Below, piece after piece: positions 45,523 to 54,831 of a stretch of 64,000 nt of DNA. The DNA is from an uncultured Paracoccaceae bacterium (lineage in GTDB: Bacteria; Pseudomonadota; Alphaproteobacteria; Rhodobacterales; Rhodobacteraceae), in contig CALJZN010000043.1 in NCBI GenBank assembly GCA_937983405.1, forward strand, positions 92,669-156,668, read 5' to 3'. The position numbers were made by a program, and so were the translations under genes. A model generated the notes under the pieces. It did not search any database, was not told the origin of the DNA, and saw only the letters and a list, made by a program, of their open reading frames with translations. How positions within the stretch are numbered: the stretch's first letter is position 1; every line of letters begins with the position of its first letter.

Positions 45523-48440
45523 CCCACATCCTCCGGTTCGGGCGGATCGGTCGGCCCCCATTCGCCGAAGCGCGACAGGTGGTCGTAGTCGCCCTGCCAG
45601 CGTGTCTTTTCGACGGCGCGGCGGGCAGGATAGCCTTGGGCCGGGTCGTCGTAGACGGCGATCAGCGCGGCCAGCCCGCGCCAGACCTCGGCCACCTCGC
45701 CCGGAGCGAGGTCGGCCGAAACCTCGCGCGCTCCGCGACCGAGACCGACATAGGTGACCCTGGCCACCTCGCGCGGGCCGAAGGCGGCGAAGCCGCCTGC
45801 CTCGGCGATCGCGGCCTCAAGCCGCAACTGCTTGTCGAAATGATCCTGCTCGGGCCCCGTCGGGATCTTGCCCGACTTGTAGTCGAGCACATGCAGCCGC
45901 CCGTCGGGCAATTCGTCGATCCGGTCGGCCCGGGCCTTCAGCGTGAAGTCGAGCGCGGCGATCCGCGCCGCGCCGCTCACCTCGGTCAGGCTCATGATCC
46001 GCGGCCGCGCCGCCTCGCGCGCCGCAAGCAGCGGGGCAATGCGGGCGAGCCCCGCGCGCCACAGCCGTCGGGCCGCGGGCCAGGGCACCCTTTCGGCCAG
46101 CACCCGCTCGGCGGTGGCCATCAGCCGGACGGCCGCGGCCTCCGGGCTTTCGCCCGGCGGGGCCTCGCGCAGGAAGGCCGCCATCACCTCGTGCAGCGCC
46201 TCGCCGCGCAGGGCGGCATCGGGGCCGGGCCGCAGCGGGTCGAGCGGGTTGAGCCGCAGGATGTGCCGCGCATAGACGGCGAAGGGGTCGCGGATCAGCC
46301 GCTGGATGTCGGTCACCCACAGCGCGCGCGGCCGCGCCGCGCCGGGCGGGCGGGGCGCGGGGCGCGGGGCGCGGGGCAGCGCGGCCTCCGGCGTCTCGAC
46401 CGCCCGGGCCAGCGCCAGCCAGCGCGCGCCGCGGGCCCGCATCGCCTCCAGCGCCGCGCGCCCCTCGGGCTCGAGCCCGGCCAGCAGTGTCGTCAGCCGG
46501 TTCAGCCAGCGCGCGGGCACCGTCTCGGCCTCGGCATCGCGCAGGGCACGCGACAGCACGATCTCGGGGGCGGCGGCGGCCTGCTGGAAGTCGTGCGCGG
46601 CCAGGCCGATCTGCCGTTCGGGCAGCAGAAGGCCGGCCGCCCGCCGCATCGGGCGCGACAGCCAGGGGTCGGGCGCGGGCGCGGCCGGCCAGCTGCCCTC
46701 GTTCAGCCCCGCCAGCAGCACCAGCCCCGCGCCCTGCACCCGCGCCTCGATCGTGCCGCGGATCGCCACGCGCGGATCGCCCTGCACCGGGTCGCGCACC
46801 TCGTGATCGGCGAAATGCGTCTCGATCAGCGCGCCATAGGCGGCGGGCGTCACCTCTCCGCCGCCCTCCGCCTCGGCCGCGAGCGCCGCCATCGCCCGCC
46901 GCGCCACCGCCCCGGCGGCCTCGTCCCACAGCGCGCCGGCACCCGTGGCTACCGCTCCCGCGGCGAGGGCCTCGGCCAGCCGCAGATGCCGCGCGACCGC
47001 GACCGCCAGCGGCCGGGCGGCGGCCTGCTCGACCCCGGCGAGCGCGTCGGCCAGCCAGCCGGCCCAGGCGGCGCGCCCCTCGCCCCTGCCGGCCCAGGCG
47101 AGCAGGTCGGCCCCGGCGGGAAAGGCCGGCCCATGCCGGCGCAGGTCGAGCTCGAGGTCGCGGGTCAGTCGCAGATGCGGCCCCCGCCCCGCGCCCGAAT
47201 GGGCAAGCGGATGCTTCAGGATGGCCAGCAGCGCCTCGGCCGTCAGCGGCCGGCCGAACAGCGCCGCCACCTGCCGCAGGAACCGCCCCGGCGGCGACAG
47301 CGCCAGCGGCTGGCCCGCGCTGTCGTCGGGGCGGATGCCCCAGCGGTCGAGCGCGGCGGTCACCTGCCTCGTCAGCATCCGGTCGGGGGTGATCAGCGCC
47401 GCCGTCACCCCGTCCTCCACCGCTGCGCGCAGCCGCAGCGCCAGCGCCAGCGCCTCGGCGCGCGGGCCGGGCGCCTCGATCAGCGTGATGCCCGCGGTCG
47501 CGCCGGCGAGGTCGGCCAGCGCGGGCCCCTCGGCGCGCCAGACGTCGGTCACCGGCGCCGGCCGCAGCGCCAGCGAGATCAGCCGGTTCCGCGCGGGGTT
47601 CGGGGCGGGCGCGTCGGCCCAGGGGCGCACCTCGGCCGGCGTCATGTCCAGCGACCGCAGCAGCCGCAGGTGGCGGTATTGCGGATGGTCCTCGGCGGTC
47701 GCTGCGTCGTCCAGCGCGGCCCATGCCTCGGGCGGCATGTCGAAGTCGAAGCCGGGCAGCACCACCGCCCCCGCCGGCAGCCGCGCGACCGCCGCCATCA
47801 GCCGCGCCGTCGCCCCGCGCGATCCGGTCGAGCCTGCGACGATCACCGGATGGGCCGGGGGCTGGGCCTGCCAGGCGGCCTCGAGCCAGGCCACCGCCCG
47901 GGCCTGCCGCCCCTCGGGGTCGGGCGCGTCGCCCGCGGCGGCGTCGAGATACTCGGCGAGGATCGCAAGGAAGGCCTGCGTGCGCTGCCAGTGCTCGGCA
48001 TGGGCGCCGACATCGAGGCCGGCCAGCGCCGATGGCGCGATGCCCTCGCCCTGCAGCTCGTCCAGAAGCCGCGCGAGGCTTTCGGCAAGGTCGAACACTG
48101 CCGCAGGCGGGGCGAGGTCGGGCGCACGGTTCAGCAGCGCCTGAACCAGCCGGGCAAGCTCGAGGAGCCGCCGCAGCCTCGGCACCGCCGGCGGCAGGCC
48201 CGGCACCGGCAGGCTGGCGCCGAGGTCGGCCACCAGCCCCAGCCGCGGCAGAAGCCGCGGTGGGCCCCCGGCCAGCGCCGCCTGCACCGCCCGCCGCATC
48301 CGCCCCGAGTTCAGCAGCACCTGCACCCGCGCCAGCGCCTCGGGCGCTCCGGCGCCGTGCCGGGCCAGAAGGCCCTCGGCGAACGCCCGCGGAAAGTCGA
48401 CCCCAGGCGGCAGCGCATAGACATGCCGCGGCTCAGCCAT
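45519..48440 (-). CDS. addB: double-strand break repair protein AddB (alphaproteobacterial type)
   Basis: A 973-residue partner of AddA. The C-terminal nuclease domain has GEALHEVMAAFL and the catalytic RLHVLDYKSGK. The N-terminal helicase-like part has VLLNSGRMRRAVQ in place of a normal Walker A, so it is probably an inactive helicase used for Chi-like recognition. The whole protein has no cysteine, so the four-Cys iron-sulfur cluster seen in firmicute AddB cannot exist here. Start at 48440 overlaps the murU-like stop by 8 bp. Confidence 0.95.
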   Translation of the reverse strand: MAEPRHVYALPPGVDFPRAFAEGLLARHGAGAPEALARVQVLLNSGRMRRAVQAALAGGPPRLLPRLGLVADLGASLPVPGLPPAVPRLRRLLELARLVQALLNRAPDLAPPAAVFDLAESLARLLDELQGEGIAPSALAGLDVGAHAEHWQRTQAFLAILAEYLDAAAGDAPDPEGRQARAVAWLEAAWQAQPPAHPVIVAGSTGSRGATARLMAAVARLPAGAVVLPGFDFDMPPEAWAALDDAATAEDHPQYRHLRLLRSLDMTPAEVRPWADAPAPNPARNRLISLALRPAPVTDVWRAEGPALADLAGATAGITLIEAPGPRAEALALALRLRAAVEDGVTAALITPDRMLTRQVTAALDRWGIRPDDSAGQPLALSPPGRFLRQVAALFGRPLTAEALLAILKHPLAHSGAGRGPHLRLTRDLELDLRRHGPAFPAGADLLAWAGRGEGRAAWAGWLADALAGVEQAAARPLAVAVARHLRLAEALAAGAVATGAGALWDEAAGAVARRAMAALAAEAEGGGEVTPAAYGALIETHFADHEVRDPVQGDPRVAIRGTIEARVQGAGLVLLAGLNEGSWPAAPAPDPWLSRPMRRAAGLLLPERQIGLAAHDFQQAAAAPEIVLSRALRDAEAETVPARWLNRLTTLLAGLEPEGRAALEAMRARGARWLALARAVETPEAALPRAPRPAPRPPGAARPRALWVTDIQRLIRDPFAVYARHILRLNPLDPLRPGPDAALRGEALHEVMAAFLREAPPGESPEAAAVRLMATAERVLAERVPWPAARRLWRAGLARIAPLLAAREAARPRIMSLTEVSGAARIAALDFTLKARADRIDELPDGRLHVLDYKSGKIPTGPEQDHFDKQLRLEAAIAEAGGFAAFGPREVARVTYVGLGRGAREVSADLAPGEVAEVWRGLAALIAVYDDPAQGYPARRAVEKTRWQGDYDHLSRFGEWGPTDPPEPEDVG

Positions 48441-49128
48441 CGCCCGCCTGCCGCAGAAGCGCCTCGGCCAGCGCGATGCCCTCGGGCCGGCCCACGTCGC
48501 ACCAGCCGCCCGGATGGACGATGCCGCAGGCCCGCCCCGCCGCGATCAGCCCGTCCCAGACCGCGTTCAGCGAGAACGCGCGGCCGGGATGCGCGGCGAC
48601 CGCGGCGGCCTCGATCGCCTGCGCCCCGGCATAGACGAACGGCCCGCCGCGCGCGATCCGCCCGTCGGGCCCCAGCGCGAAGTCGCCGCGCCCGGCATGG
48701 CCCGTCGCCCGCGCTGCCGGCACCAGCATCAGCAGCGCGGCGGCGTCGCTGCCGACCCACGCCCCCGCAAGCGCGGCAAGCGGGTTCGGCCCGGTCCACA
48801 CCGTATCGCTGTTCAGCGTCAGCACCGGCCCGGGGCCGAGCAGCGGCAGCGCCGCCTTCAGGCCGCCGCCGGTCTCGAGCAGCTCGGGCTCGTGCGACAG
48901 GGCCACATCGCGCCGCCCGGCCAGATGCGCGGCCAGCGCCGCGGCGCGGTAGTGGGTGTTCACGACCGTGCGCGTCACCCCCGCCCCGTCGGCCAGCGCC
49001 AGCGCATGGTCAATCAGCGCCCGGCCTGCCACCGGGATCATGGGCTTCGGCCGGTCGGCGACCAGCGCCCCCATCCGCGTGCCAAGACCCGCGGCGAAGA
49101 CCATCAGCGCGCGGGGAGGCTGCCGCAT
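48433..49128 (-). CDS. murU: nucleotidyltransferase, MurU (N-acetylmuramate-1-phosphate uridylyltransferase)
   Basis: A 231-residue sugar-phosphate nucleotidyltransferase. FAAGLGTRMGAL (11-22) with RPKPM (26-30) binds the nucleotide; TLNSDTVW holds a metal-binding Asp. Next to the AmgK-like kinase, it fits the AmgK-MurU peptidoglycan recycling route that makes UDP-MurNAc without MurA and so lessens fosfomycin action (established for Pseudomonas and Caulobacter-type enzymes). Start at 49128; an ATG at 49104 is an alternative that would share a base with the kinase stop. Confidence 0.88.
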   Translation of the reverse strand: MRQPPRALMVFAAGLGTRMGALVADRPKPMIPVAGRALIDHALALADGAGVTRTVVNTHYRAAALAAHLAGRRDVALSHEPELLETGGGLKAALPLLGPGPVLTLNSDTVWTGPNPLAALAGAWVGSDAAALLMLVPAARATGHAGRGDFALGPDGRIARGGPFVYAGAQAIEAAAVAAHPGRAFSLNAVWDGLIAAGRACGIVHPGGWCDVGRPEGIALAEALLRQAGDG

Positions 49129-50135
49129 CGCGCGACGATCCGCGCCAGGGCGGCGGGGTCGGGTTCGGGCAGGAGGCGCCGGACCAGCGCGGCCAGCGGC
49201 GCCAGCGCGGGATGGGCGAGGTCGGCCGCGAGGTGCCGCCAGACCCGCGGGATCAGCCCGACATAGCCGGGCTTGCCGAAGTGCATCGACAGCCGGGCAA
49301 AGACACCCAGGATGCGCAGGTTCCGCTGCGCGGCCAAAGCGGCGCAGGCGGCGGCGAAGGGCGTTGCGTCCTGCCCGGTGGCCGCGGCGTAGCGGGCACG
49401 CAGGTCCGCGGCCAGCGCCGCGGGGACGTCGCGGCGCGCGTCCTCGACAAGCGAGACGAGATCGTAGGCCGGATGCCCTGCCCGGGCATCCTGGAAGTCG
49501 AGTAGCCCGACCCGGGCGGGGCCCTGCCGGTCGGGCAGCCACAGCAGGTTCTCGGCATGGTAGTCGCGCAGCACAAGGACCGGCGCTTCGGGCGCCAGCG
49601 CCTTGAGGGTAGCCGTGACGCAGTCGGCCAGCGCGGCCCGCCCGGCCTCGGCACTGCCCGGGGCAGCCCCGCGCGCCCCGACCGCATACCATGCCACCGC
49701 CAGCCCCGCGAGATCGCCCATCGTCGCGGGATCGTAGGCGGCCAGCCCCGGCGGGGGCGGGTGCCGGTGCAGCACCGCCAGGACGTCGATGGCCGCGGCG
49801 TAGAGCTCGCCCTCGCGCCCGGGCGCGCGCGCGGCGAGGCGGGCGAAGAGGTCGTCGCCCAGATCCTCGAGCAGCAGGAACCCCGCCGCCGCATCCTCGG
49901 CCAGCACCCGGGGCGCCGAGAGGCCGAGCGCGGCGAGGTGCCGCGCGATGGCGAGAAAGGGGCGGACGTCCTCGCCCGAGGCGGGGTCGGCATCCATCAG
50001 AACGGCGCTGCGCCCCGCGGCATCGGTCAGCCGTTCGTAGCGGCGCGGCGAGGCATCCCCCGCCAGCGCCCGGCGGCCCGCGGCGCCCCAGCCGGCAGCC
50101 GCCAGAAAGGCGCGGGCAGCCCCGGCGCGGCTCAT
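49104..50135 (-). CDS. amgK: AmgK-like anomeric MurNAc/GlcNAc kinase (APH fold)
   Basis: A 343-residue phosphotransferase of the aminoglycoside kinase fold. The nucleotide region has DASPRRYERL (27-36) and LLLEDLGDDLF; the catalytic loop is RDYHAEN (190-196) and the metal site DFQDA (213-217). AmgK phosphorylates MurNAc at the anomeric carbon, feeding MurU, whose gene follows directly. Overlap with tsaE (ATGA) upstream. Name is by family and context. Confidence 0.88.
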   Translation of the reverse strand: MSRAGAARAFLAAAGWGAAGRRALAGDASPRRYERLTDAAGRSAVLMDADPASGEDVRPFLAIARHLAALGLSAPRVLAEDAAAGFLLLEDLGDDLFARLAARAPGREGELYAAAIDVLAVLHRHPPPPGLAAYDPATMGDLAGLAVAWYAVGARGAAPGSAEAGRAALADCVTATLKALAPEAPVLVLRDYHAENLLWLPDRQGPARVGLLDFQDARAGHPAYDLVSLVEDARRDVPAALAADLRARYAAATGQDATPFAAACAALAAQRNLRILGVFARLSMHFGKPGYVGLIPRVWRHLAADLAHPALAPLAALVRRLLPEPDPAALARIVARCGSLPAR

Positions 50136-50680
50136 CCGGCCCAGCCCTCGGCGGCCGCGGCCGCGGCCAGGGCGGCCAGCAGCGGGGCATGGCGGGGATC
50201 GCGGGCCTCAACGTCGGCCCTGCGCCGCGCGTCGCAGGCGGGGTCGGGGGCCAGCGTCAGGCGCAGCGCCCGGGCAGGCGCCAGCGGGCCCAGGCGGTCG
50301 GGCCACTCGACCAGCGTCAGCGCCGCCTCCGCGCCCTCGTCGAGGCCAAGCTCGGCCACATCGGAAGGGCCGCCCAGGCGGTAGAGGTCGGCATGGCGGA
50401 TCTCCAGCCCCCCGGCGGCATAGGTCTGCACCAGGGTGAAGCTGGGGCTCGGCACCTCCTCGGCCGGGGCGCCCGCGGCGGCGAGGCGGGCACCCACCAG
50501 CGCCCGGGCAAGGGCCGTCTTGCCGGCGCCCAGCGGACCCTCCAGAAGCAGCCAGTCCCCGGCCGCGAGCCGGGGCGCCAGCCAGCAGGCCAGCGCCTCA
50601 GTCGCCGCAGGCGAGCGAAGGATCAGCTCCACCCGGTCGGCGCGGGCGGTCTCGGACGGGCGCGGCGCGGCGGCGTTCAT
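50132..50680 (-). CDS. tsaE: tRNA t6A modification ATPase TsaE
   Basis: A 182-residue P-loop ATPase needed, with TsaB and TsaD, for the t6A base at position 37 of tRNAs. Walker A GPLGAGKT (48-55), then PSPSFTLVQTY and IRHADLYRL, the family core. VEWPDRLG follows. The C-terminus is longer and Ala-rich. Start at 50680 by family; the frame is open to 50818. 162 bp from the PAS gene. Confidence 0.94.
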   Translation of the reverse strand: MNAAAPRPSETARADRVELILRSPAATEALACWLAPRLAAGDWLLLEGPLGAGKTALARALVGARLAAAGAPAEEVPSPSFTLVQTYAAGGLEIRHADLYRLGGPSDVAELGLDEGAEAALTLVEWPDRLGPLAPARALRLTLAPDPACDARRRADVEARDPRHAPLLAALAAAAAAEGWAG

Positions 50681-50842
50681 GGGCCGAGTGTGGCGCCGCG
50701 CGCCCCGCTGCGCAAGGTGGCGCCGCATCCGCAGGGTGAGGGCGATGCGATGCCTGCCACCGCCGCCGCCGCGCCCAGGCCCGCGCCCCGGGGCCGGCCG
50801 GCGGCCGGCGGCCCCCAACCTGCCCGGCAGGTCCGCCCGGCC

Positions 50843-52435
50843 TCAGGCGCTGACGCGCAGGCTGGGGCGGGTGTCGGGCGCGGCCTCGCCTTCGGTGGCG
50901 GGCGCCTCCACGATGCGGAAGCCGATCAGCGTGGCGCCGCCCGGCAGGGCGGCCAGGCGGCAGTCGATCAGCCGGCCGTCGGTCAGACGCGCGGCGCCGG
51001 TCTGCGCGCTGCGCGCGCCGCGCGTGGCGACGAACTCGCGCGCCTCGCTCCAGATCGGGGCGGGCAGCGAGCGCGACTGCCAGAACCGCATCGCATCGAC
51101 GATCCCGATCTGCGCCAGCGAGCGCGAGGGGTCCACCCCCCACAGGCGGGCATAGGCGTCGTTCGACATCACGAGAATCCCCGCCGGCGAGAACACCGCG
51201 ATCGCCTCGTCGAGGCTGTCGACCACGGCCTGCCCGACCTCGAGCTCGGCGCGGAACCGCCGGGTCAGCGTGATTTCGGCCGAGATATCCTCGATCAGGA
51301 AGGCTACCGCGCCGTCGGGATGGGGCCGGCCCGTCACGCGCCAGGTCTGGCCCGAGGGAAGCGTCCAGGTCTCCTCGTGCAGGCCCGAGGCCGCGGCCGT
51401 CTCGAGCGCGCTGATGCGGTCGCGCCAGCTCTTGTAGTCGCGCGGTTCGGGGATCATCCGCTTGGCGCGCAGCCGGTCGAGAAAGGCCGCAAGGCTTGGC
51501 CGCGCGGACAGGAACTCGGGCGACAGGGTCGTGAGATCGGACAGGGCGGGGTTGAACAGCTGCAGCTCGCGTCGGCGGTCGAAGATGGCCAGCCCGATCG
51601 GCAGATGCGCGAAGGTCTTGGTCAGCGTCTGCACGAAGTCGCGCAGCGCGGTTTCGGCCTGCACCACGGCATCGGCCGGCACGCCGAACAGCAGCGTCTC
51701 GCTGCCCAGCCCGTGGCTGTGCAGGTCGAACCAGTGCGGCCGACCGCCTTCCGCCGCGGCCAGGCGCACGCGCCGGCGCCCCGTGGCGCCCGCGGCGGCG
51801 TCCTCGGGGGGCACGTCGAACAGGCGCGGCAGCGGCCAGGTGAGGACCTCGGCGCTTGCATCGCGCTCGGCCGCAAGCATCAGATAGGCGCGATTGGCCC
51901 AGGTGACCGCGCCGTCAGGCGATGTTCTCCAGACCAGCAGCGGCGCCTGTTCGACGATGGCGCGCAACGCCTTCAGCTCGTCCTCGATCAGGCGCTGGCT
52001 GAGCCGGTCGACAACCAGCGGCGGCCCGTCGGGCCCCGCCGGGGCCAGCGTCAGCCGGGCAAGGCCGTCGTGCCATTCGGCGATCAGGATCATCGCCGGC
52101 TCGCCGCCCGTCGCCGCAACCTCGATCCGGCCGCGCAGGGCAAGCTCGGAGAGGTCTGCAGCCAGCGTGGGAAACCGCGGGGCGAGACAGGCGTGAAGGC
52201 GCGTCAGCGCCGACCCCTCGACCGGCGAGGCCGCGAGCAGCGCCTGCCCGGGTTCGGTGGCATCGACCAGATCCTCGCCATCGAACAGGAACGCCGCCTC
52301 TTCCGGGCCGGCGGGGGCCAGCGCCAGCGGGCGCGGGCGCCGCGGCGGCAAAAGATGCAGCACGATCACCGCGATCAGGGCCGAGACCACCGAGGTGCCC
52401 ACCAGGGCCAGTGCCAGCGCCCAGTTGGATGCCAT
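50843..52435 (-). CDS. PAS-domain sensory protein without kinase output
   Basis: A 530-residue protein anchored by one N-terminal membrane helix (about 6-28). PAS-like regions are visible at about 165-235, 255-330, and 385-460 (WANRAYLML; IFDRRRELQLFNPALSDL; VFSPAGILVMSNDAYARLWGV). No H-box, N-box or DHp domain is found, so it is not a histidine kinase by itself, nor is a GGDEF/EAL output present. It lies upstream of tsaE and downstream of regB, on the same strand; a link to redox signalling is inference from context. Confidence 0.8.
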   Translation of the reverse strand: MASNWALALALVGTSVVSALIAVIVLHLLPPRRPRPLALAPAGPEEAAFLFDGEDLVDATEPGQALLAASPVEGSALTRLHACLAPRFPTLAADLSELALRGRIEVAATGGEPAMILIAEWHDGLARLTLAPAGPDGPPLVVDRLSQRLIEDELKALRAIVEQAPLLVWRTSPDGAVTWANRAYLMLAAERDASAEVLTWPLPRLFDVPPEDAAAGATGRRRVRLAAAEGGRPHWFDLHSHGLGSETLLFGVPADAVVQAETALRDFVQTLTKTFAHLPIGLAIFDRRRELQLFNPALSDLTTLSPEFLSARPSLAAFLDRLRAKRMIPEPRDYKSWRDRISALETAAASGLHEETWTLPSGQTWRVTGRPHPDGAVAFLIEDISAEITLTRRFRAELEVGQAVVDSLDEAIAVFSPAGILVMSNDAYARLWGVDPSRSLAQIGIVDAMRFWQSRSLPAPIWSEAREFVATRGARSAQTGAARLTDGRLIDCRLAALPGGATLIGFRIVEAPATEGEAAPDTRPSLRVSA

Positions 52436-52581
52436 GGTCCGCCGCGCCCCCCGCCGTCAAGGCTTCCACGCGACACAGCCTCGTCGAGATTGGTTAACCC
52501 GCCGTTAAGCCAGAGGTTCAGCCGGACGTTCGGCCGGACGTTCAGCCCGACCGGCCGCGCGCGGCGCAGGTCCGGGGTCGG

Positions 52582-53976
52582 TCAGCTCTGCGGGTGGGGG
52601 CGGTTCTGGCCGAGGGCGTCGGCCGGCTCGGGGCTGACGAGCGCGCGCGGCCAGCTCACCTCGACCACCGCGCCCGACCGCGGCGGGCGCTCGGCCTCGG
52701 TCAGGAAGGGGTCGGCGCCGTTCGAGAAGCGCAGGCTGGCGCCCGAGCGCTCGAGCAGCGTCTTGGCGATGAACAGGCCAAGGCCCATCCCCTCGTACCC
52801 CGGCCTTTGCGCGGCGTCCTGCGACGAGCGGCGGACGCGCATGTAGGGGTCGCCGATCCGGCCCAGAACCTGCGGCGGGAACCCCTCGCCGTCGTCGGAG
52901 ATGCGCACCACGATCTCGCTGTCGGTCCACTCGGCATCGACCCAGACATTGGCCCGGGCGAAATCGACGGCGTTCTGGACGAGGTTGCGCAGCCCGTGGA
53001 TGATTTCCGGCGCCCGCAGCAGCTCGGGCTGGCGCGCCTCGTCGGTCTCGCCGGTCGCGGCGACGGTGAACTGCAGCGTCTTGCCGCGCGCCGCATGGGG
53101 CTCGGCCGCCTCGCGCACCACCGCCGCCAGCGGCGCGCTGCGCAAGAGCAGGTCGTCCTTTCCGGCGCGACCCATCGAGCGCAGGATGTCGCGGCAGCGG
53201 TCGGCCTGGCTGCGGATCAGCTCGGCATCCTCGCGCAGGTCGGGGCGGTCGGCCAGCTCCTCGACCATCTCGGCGCTCACCAGCTTGATCGTGGCCAGCG
53301 GCGTTCCAAGCTCGTGCGCGGCCGCCGCCACCACGCCGCCCAGATCGGTCAGCTTCTGCTCGCGCGCCAGCGCCATCTGCGTCGCCAGAAGCGCATCGGA
53401 CATCGAGCGGATCTCGAGCGCGACGCGGCGCGAGTAGATCCCGAGAAAGACGATGCCGATGACCAGCCCCATCCAGGTGCCGAACTCGATCAACGGCGGC
53501 ACCGCCAGCACCTCGCCGCCCGCAAGCCGCAGCGGAACGTGGAAGAAGGCCAGCAGCGTGATCAGACCGATGGCGACGAGGCCAAGGAACAGCGTCGAGC
53601 GCAGCTGCAGGATCGAGGCCGAGATGGTGACCGGCACGAGGATCAGCAGCGCGAAGGGGTTGGTCAGACCGCCGGTAAGATAGAGCAGCAGCGCGAGCTG
53701 GGCGATGTCGAACATCAGCGTCAGCAGCGCCTCGAACTCCGAAAGCCGCTTGTTCACGGGGAAGGTGAAGTGCGCGGTCAGGTTCGCAAGGATCGACGTC
53801 GCGACAACGAGATAGCACAACTCCAGCGGCAGATCGAGGCCGTAGACCCGATGCGCCACCGTGATCGCCACGATCTGGCCCACGATGGCCACCCAGCGCA
53901 ACAGGATCAGCGTTCGCAGCCGCACCCAGTCGCTGCGGGTCTCGCTTCGGCTCGGGCCGAGGGCGGGCGAGAGCAT
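52582..53976 (-). CDS. regB: redox sensor histidine kinase RegB/PrrB
   Basis: A 464-residue membrane kinase that phosphorylates RegA under low oxygen, controlling photosynthesis, respiration, nitrogen and carbon fixation genes. Six hydrophobic helices (about 25-180). Ubiquinone-site motif GGLTNPF (102-108), phosphorylated His221 in AAAHELGTPLATIK, and redox-active Cys261 in ADRCRDILRSMGR. ATPase boxes: NLVQNAVDFA, DDGEGFP, GMGLGLFIAK. Start at 53976. Divergent from senC. Confidence 0.97.
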   Translation of the reverse strand: MLSPALGPSRSETRSDWVRLRTLILLRWVAIVGQIVAITVAHRVYGLDLPLELCYLVVATSILANLTAHFTFPVNKRLSEFEALLTLMFDIAQLALLLYLTGGLTNPFALLILVPVTISASILQLRSTLFLGLVAIGLITLLAFFHVPLRLAGGEVLAVPPLIEFGTWMGLVIGIVFLGIYSRRVALEIRSMSDALLATQMALAREQKLTDLGGVVAAAAHELGTPLATIKLVSAEMVEELADRPDLREDAELIRSQADRCRDILRSMGRAGKDDLLLRSAPLAAVVREAAEPHAARGKTLQFTVAATGETDEARQPELLRAPEIIHGLRNLVQNAVDFARANVWVDAEWTDSEIVVRISDDGEGFPPQVLGRIGDPYMRVRRSSQDAAQRPGYEGMGLGLFIAKTLLERSGASLRFSNGADPFLTEAERPPRSGAVVEVSWPRALVSPEPADALGQNRPHPQS

Positions 53977-54020
53977 CGGGCGCGGGGGTCCTTCTTCGGG
54001 TCGGCCGGCAGGGTCCAAGT

Positions 54021-54031
54021 GTCACAGTGAC
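54021..54031. promoter_or_regulatory. palindrome GTCACAGTGAC in the regB leader
   Basis: A perfect 11-bp palindrome (GTCAC-A-GTGAC) lies 12 bp downstream of the predicted regB -10, where a repressor or activator could act. Part of it (CAAGTGTCAC, 54016-54025) recurs with one change (CAAGTGACAC, 54832-54841) before regA. It does not resemble the published RegA half-sites (GCGNC and GNCGC), so another factor may bind. Confidence 0.4.
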
Positions 54032-54042
54032 CCCTCGCCCTA

Positions 54043-54071
54043 TTGTTAGTCGCGCCGCCCTCGACAATCAA
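54043..54071 (-). promoter_or_regulatory. promoter of regB, sigma-70 type
   Basis: Minus strand TTGATT (54071-54066) and TAACAA (54048-54043) with 17 bp between. It is about 65 bp before the regB start. Weak -10 match. Confidence 0.4.
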
Positions 54072-54141
54072 TCAGGTGCCCGGTGGCGGCGAACACCCGG
54101 CGCCTCCGGCCGGGCGGCCATGTCCGGAGGATCGGGGTGCG

Positions 54142-54780
54142 ATGGCGGGAAGGTCGAAGATGAAGCTCTATTCCGGATCGGCGGCAGCGCTGGTGGCGGC
54201 GCTGCTGGGTATGCTGCTCTATTTCGTCATGGCGGGCGGCCCGGGCGACGACCGCTTTGCCCGCTGCCGGACCTCGCAGGTGGCGGGCGGGAGCGCGGCG
54301 ATCGGCGGGCCCTTCACCCTGGTCGACCAGACCGGCCGCACCGTCACCGACGCCGAGGTTCTGGTGAAGCCGTCGCTGATCTACTTCGGCTACACTTTCT
54401 GCCCTGATGTCTGCCCCTTCGACATGGCCCGCAACGTCGAGGCCGTGGAGCTTCTGGCCGCGCGCGGCATCGCGGTGACGCCGGTGTTCATCTCGATCGA
54501 CCCGAGGCGGGACACGCCCGAGCGCCTTGCGGACTTTGCCGCCTGGCTGCACCCCGATGTGGTGGCCCTGACGGGCAGCGACGAGCAGGTGCGCGCGGCG
54601 TCGAGGGCCTATCGCACGTTCTACCGCGCGCATGAGGCAAGGGACGACTTCTACCTCGTCGACCATTCGACGTTCACCTACCTGACGCTGCCGCGCCACG
54701 GCTTCGTCGAGGTCTTCCGCCGCGAGACCACCGCCGAGGAGATGGCCGACCGCGTCGCCTGCTTCGTCGCCGCGTCGTGA
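54142..54780 (+). CDS. senC: SCO1/SenC/PrrC copper chaperone
   Basis: A 212-residue membrane-anchored thioredoxin-like protein that helps assemble the CuA site of cytochrome oxidase; in Rhodobacter it also tunes RegB signalling. One N-terminal helix (about 12-30). Copper-binding Cys87 and Cys91 in FCPDVCPF, and a His in LVDHSTFTYL, as in Sco proteins. The start at 54142 follows GGAGG; Met7 (54160) is an alternative. Same order as in Rhodobacter: regB divergent, senC then regA. Confidence 0.94.
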   Translation: MAGRSKMKLYSGSAAALVAALLGMLLYFVMAGGPGDDRFARCRTSQVAGGSAAIGGPFTLVDQTGRTVTDAEVLVKPSLIYFGYTFCPDVCPFDMARNVEAVELLAARGIAVTPVFISIDPRRDTPERLADFAAWLHPDVVALTGSDEQVRAASRAYRTFYRAHEARDDFYLVDHSTFTYLTLPRHGFVEVFRRETTAEEMADRVACFVAAS

Positions 54781-54802
54781 GGGCGCCGCCAGTCCCGCGC
54801 GT

Positions 54803-54831
54803 TTGACCGGTGCCCCCGTCCGCCCTACACA
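54803..54831 (+). promoter_or_regulatory. promoter of regA
   Basis: TTGACC (54803-54808) and TACACA (54826-54831) are 17 bp apart, in the gap between senC and regA. A GGAGGAAGG ribosome site precedes the regA ATG. CAAGTGACAC overlaps the -10 end. regA may thus be made separately from senC. Confidence 0.5.

Noticed and set aside
42136..49505. Very long plus-strand frames (1150 and 1308 codons) opposite addA and addB
   Set aside because: Antisense shadows caused by the near absence of stop codons at this GC content; AddA and AddB motifs lie on the minus strand.
50681..50842. A gene in the gap between tsaE and the PAS protein gene
   Set aside because: Open frames here are GC-rich shadows with no motif or ribosome site; the stretch is likely the tsaE promoter region.
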